Origin: Cyathus striatus
Lineage: Eukaryota; Basidiomycota; Agaricomycetes; Agaricales; Nidulariaceae
Direction of reading: 5' to 3'
Assembly (NCBI GenBank): GCA_025738555.1
Contig: JAOVFP010000005.1
Coordinates: 2,728,001 to 2,792,000, forward strand
Length of the DNA stretch: 64,000 nt
Under the pieces are notes generated by a model. The model made no database searches. It was not told where the DNA came from and saw only the letters and a list, made by a program, of their open reading frames with translations. The position numbers were made by a program, and so were the translations under genes. Of this stretch, positions 60,614 to 64,000 are shown one piece after another. How positions within the stretch are numbered: position 1 is the stretch's first letter; every line of letters begins with the position of its first letter.

Positions 60614-63296
60614 CTCATTTTGCACATTCTCAGATGATCCGTGGTTCTCAAGTCTTCAAGGAACCTCTCATTGAATCCTGATGTACTCGCTGTGTACTTG
60701 TGAATGTGTGGTGTATTTCTGAATTTTGGACCTGTATTCCTATTATCGTTTATCTGGTTACAATCATAGTATCTAGCGTCGAAAAGTCTAACATTAGTAA
60801 TTCAATCGCTTCCACCTCGGGTTTCATGTTCACCTTATCCACGGTTCTGACTAGTAGTCTTGGGGATAATAGTCGATTAGATAACACTATGGAAATCAAA
60901 GATGCTGGTTACTAGGCCTTAGATGGAGATCATTGGCTGATGAGATGGAGATTCCAAAATCATAACTTGGTGAAATTGATGAGTGGAAATGTCACGACAT
61001 ACATTTGAATAAGTTCAAAAAATAATACCTAGAGCCCACTAACAACGTTGTTATTAATTCATAACAAAACTAAAATCGGACTCAATTCATAACACTAATA
61101 ACTTCGATCAAACTCCGATAAAAAGATTCAACCCTTGTCGAAAATTGAAATTGAACGGTGGTAAGTAGTAAGGTGTAGGACAGTACAGATGGACCAAGTA
61201 GCACGAGTGAAGTGGTAGAAGCAGGGTAGAAGTGGAACTTGAAAAGCCGGATCATGAAATAAAAGAAGAACTCCTCCATTGATAAGCAATATTATACAGA
61301 GTATGAATAAGGAGAATACTAGGGGAATGTAAGCCTGGCTACCACCAATCCCACCACATGACCGCAACGCCAATACTCGACATGCGTGCCGAGTACTCTC
61401 GTCTCCACCCTTTCCTCCTCTCTTCTCATCCCATGACGCTCTCTTATTCCAATACCTTTCCTTTCTCTTTCCAATACCTTCTCCCTTGTTCCCTCTCTCC
61501 TATTCAGCCGTTCCCCTAATCACTTATTTGATCACACTGGTATCCTTCCTCTCATATATAAACAGTCTACCTTTCTTTTCCCTTCGTTGCCGTTTCCTTA
61601 CTGCTGCAACGAAGGTACGTATATTTCGACCATCCCATGTAAAAGGCCGTTTCCTTACTGCTGCAATGAAGATACTCTTGTCCTGTCATGTACCGTCATT
61701 CAGTGAGGCTGCTCCAACATGACAGCCTTTCAAGGAACTATAATTACAAACATCTGAAGGAATACCATATGCAGAGGCAAAAGACAGAGACGTGCTTTGC
61801 TCTAGCTCTGCAAAGTAAATTATAATACCGAGATTGAATGTGCCACTTGTTATGAAGTTCTTGAAGTGTCTAACTCAACTCGAAGTTGAACATTGAGCTT
61901 CAACATTGTCAACATTGTCAAGTTAAAGTTTTGAAGACTTGAACAGCCTAAAGCATTGGCTATGAATGACATCACTGACTCCAAATTTACCAAGGGTTTC
62001 GAAAGGTGTGCCTGCCTCACCTTCCAGCTCCACTATGACCTTGAGTATTTGTAAGAGTGTACCACATCGAAAAGCATATAAGCAGGCAGGAATAGATGTA
62101 CATTGAAAGGACTACCTCACCCGAGCCCCGACTTAAGAACCCTGCAAGTACTCTTCAATATGTTTATTCATCTTGATATCTCTACCAACGACACAGTAGC
62201 TACTTATGTAAAGCATACAAGTAATTCCTCTGTCGTTACATCGCTTGTATATGTAGTACTTAAAATAAATAAAATCAGATTTAATGCTCAAACAAATAAG
62301 TAATGTTGAGTTGGATATGCATTTGTTCCTGCTCACATAGTAGTAGTACAGTACAACCATATCTAATAAATATAGCTACTCATAACATATCATGATTGGT
62401 ATATGTGAACACTCATAGTCACAAGTCCCATATAACTACATAATAAAGCATAATAATTTTATGCTATATGTTAGATAAAATTGTGACATATATGCAACCA
62501 CAGGCTGGATTGTGATTCACCACCAGAATTATCGAGTTGAGGGCAGCTCAAATTTCATCAACAGCGGTTATGATGTGATCACGAGATTGTGGTGCATCGT
62601 GTTAAATGTGGTGCATTGTGATGGATCGTAACCACTCACAAGGTTCTCCAGAATTTAGTGATGTAAGTACCAACCCCATAGTACCCTAGGACTCATTTAG
62701 CTTAAAGTTTTGCACCGCCCTGGCTGCTTCAGTGATTATCTTGAAATACGATTTGTTGAGCCTAGTGGATTCAATCTGTGGAAGATGTCCAACATCCTCC
62801 AATTATTTTGGTATTGATCATTGAACCAGTAACAGACAGGACTGAAGTAGTAAAGATCTGAAGTCACTTCGAGCCTTATTTCGTAAGGTCATTAACTGGG
62901 TCGACTACAAACTTACCAAGGTCCTTGAATAGCTACGGTGCTTGCAAGTAGAATTTCTTTGAGTAATCATGATTTGGGGACTTAATCGAATATATGAAGT
63001 TCTCCAACGAGTATCGATGTACATTCTATACTGAAACACTTTAACTCCATAACCCCCAACATCTGTAGATGCGTCGTTATACCTTGAAGTACATCAATTG
63101 GGTATCTGATCATCAATAAAATGTAAACATACACATCTAATATACATAATCTGTATACACCCACACTTCTCCCGTGCAGCACGTTAACAACATACGACAT
63201 ATCAAAACTTTGAATTGTAGACTGATTATCATGAACTTGATGGTATCTCTTGGGCGAGTTAAAGAATGAACGCCAATGTTTCTCGGCACCAGATTC
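60614..63296. other. Intergenic, AT-rich; one short tandem duplication
   Basis: No gene is supported. At about 61589-61672 a unit of about 57 bp starting gccgtttccttactgctgca is repeated twice. The rest shows no domain-bearing frame. Confidence 0.4.
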
Positions 63297-63304
63297 TATA
63301 TAAA
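63297..63304 (+). promoter_or_regulatory. TATA box of DUF6533-like copy 6
   Basis: TATATAAA, 52 bp before the ATG at 63356, matching the arrangement in the inverted paralogue at 35138. Confidence 0.6.
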
Positions 63305-63355
63305 TGGCACTGCTGTGCACATATTTCAATAGCTTAACCTTCATTCATCCTCACT

Positions 63356-64000
63356 ATGACAGAGACACCGCTGCCCCTGGACCAGCTACACCAACAAGTT
63401 ATTGTCGCCTCAATGAAACACTTACAGATCGAAAATGTATAGCTAAATTTTATTCAAGTGTTTATTACAAGAATGTCTAACTTTTGATGAAGGAGATAAA
63501 TGGTAAGGAGCATGAAATATATATATTAAATCCAGAATTGAGTACTAGTGGTTCAGTTATGGCTTTCACCCTAATGGAAAGTATTCAATATAATCTTGAT
63601 ACAATCACCTTTTAGGCAGCAAGCTAATGGTTACATGTACATTAACAGGTATATGATTACTTGTTGACATTCGAGCACGAGGTCAATTTGGTCTGGAATG
63701 CACCCTGGGGCGTCATGAATTTAATGTATATTCTCGCTCGATATGTTCCATTTATTATGATCGCTATGATAGGTATATCCTCTCCTTTTCTCATTCTATT
63801 GAATGCTATTAATATAAGTCGTCGTTACCAGATCGAGTAGCCTCAGATGCGTCAGCAACAAGATGCAAATCTTTGTATCTACTTATAATATGTAGGTAAA
63901 GATTCTCTTAATACACTAAAAGTATATTTAAGTGAACCGTGATAAAAAGGGTCTCTCTTCATTGGTATGGGTGCAGCTGAGGGTAATATCACTAAAATCA
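63356..64000 (+). CDS. DUF6533-like multi-TM protein, copy 6 (cut by right edge)
   Basis: Start MTETPLPLDQLHQQVIVASM, nearly the same as the gene at 35138 on the other strand. The DUF6533 motif exon begins at about 63653: VYDYLLTFEHEVNLVWNAPW, then MYILARYVPF, ending in a donor GTATAT at about 63772. A later exon reads DRVASDASATRCKSLYLLII up to GTAGGT at about 63893. The exon carrying the first hydrophobic block (around 63545-63580, SGSVMAFTLM) is followed by GAAAGT rather than a normal donor, so one junction is unclear and the copy may carry a splice defect. The gene runs beyond the window. Confidence 0.75.

Noticed and set aside
1..64000. Prokaryote-style features (CRISPR arrays, operons, ribosome binding sites) and rRNA genes
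   Set aside because: Intron-rich fungal nuclear DNA; no regularly spaced CRISPR-like repeats and no rRNA-like segments were seen.

Overview
The window is nuclear DNA of a filamentous basidiomycete, most likely an Agaricomycete. Genes are split by many 50-65 nt introns with GT(R)NGT donors and CAG/TAG acceptors. The families present are mushroom-type F-box/LRR proteins, DUF6533-like seven-TM proteins, a KRE6/SKN1 glucan-synthesis protein, a GT2 hyphal glycosyltransferase and a fungal sesquiterpene synthase. Most genes had to be rebuilt exon by exon. Exon coordinates given in the entries were read by hand and the reading phase was checked across each junction.

Layout. 1-8.1 kb: two diverged copies of an F-box protein gene (minus strand) inside a segmental duplication, each carrying one lesion, plus a broken phosphotransferase-like (APH) gene. 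8.1-13.5 kb: mostly unassigned DNA, but with two small well-supported minus-strand genes: a 68-aa protein that is a single dsRNA-binding motif (10407-10778) and a 204-aa membrane-anchored protein (11966-12696). 14-25.6 kb: a plus-strand tandem array of four DUF6533-like genes. The first has frameshifts, the second is intact, the third is split by a 1409-bp TIR element, and the fourth is divergent with an unclear start. Small MITE-like elements lie between them. 25.9-29.8 kb: a 16-exon membrane-anchored amidohydrolase (minus). 31.5-35.1 kb: another DUF6533-like gene (minus) split by a 1992-bp TIR element rich in CGGTAC repeats.

37.4-45.8 kb, all minus strand: a 2-oxoglutarate/Fe(II) oxygenase (intact), a cytochrome P450 (split by a 731-bp TIR element) and a sesquiterpene synthase (intact). 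Together they look like a small terpenoid gene cluster whose P450 step has been disrupted. 46.8-49 kb: KRE6/SKN1 glucan-synthesis protein (minus). 50.5-54.1 kb: 17-exon GT2 glycosyltransferase (plus). 54.6-56.8 kb: MDR oxidoreductase with unusually long introns (minus). 58.1-59.6 kb: single-exon acidic, tail-anchored-like protein (plus). 60.5 kb: intron-containing tRNA-Asp(GTC). 63.4 kb to the right edge: a sixth DUF6533-like gene (plus, cut by the edge), the closest relative of the one at 31.5-35.1 kb.

The main theme is repeated insertion of non-autonomous TIR elements into exons. Three separate insertions (in two DUF6533-like genes and the P450) each leave a 9-11 bp target duplication. For two of them, removing the element and one duplicate restores the reading frame exactly. 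Housekeeping-type genes (KRE6, GT2, oxidoreductase, amidohydrolase) are intact, while the expanded family members and the metabolic cluster carry the damage.
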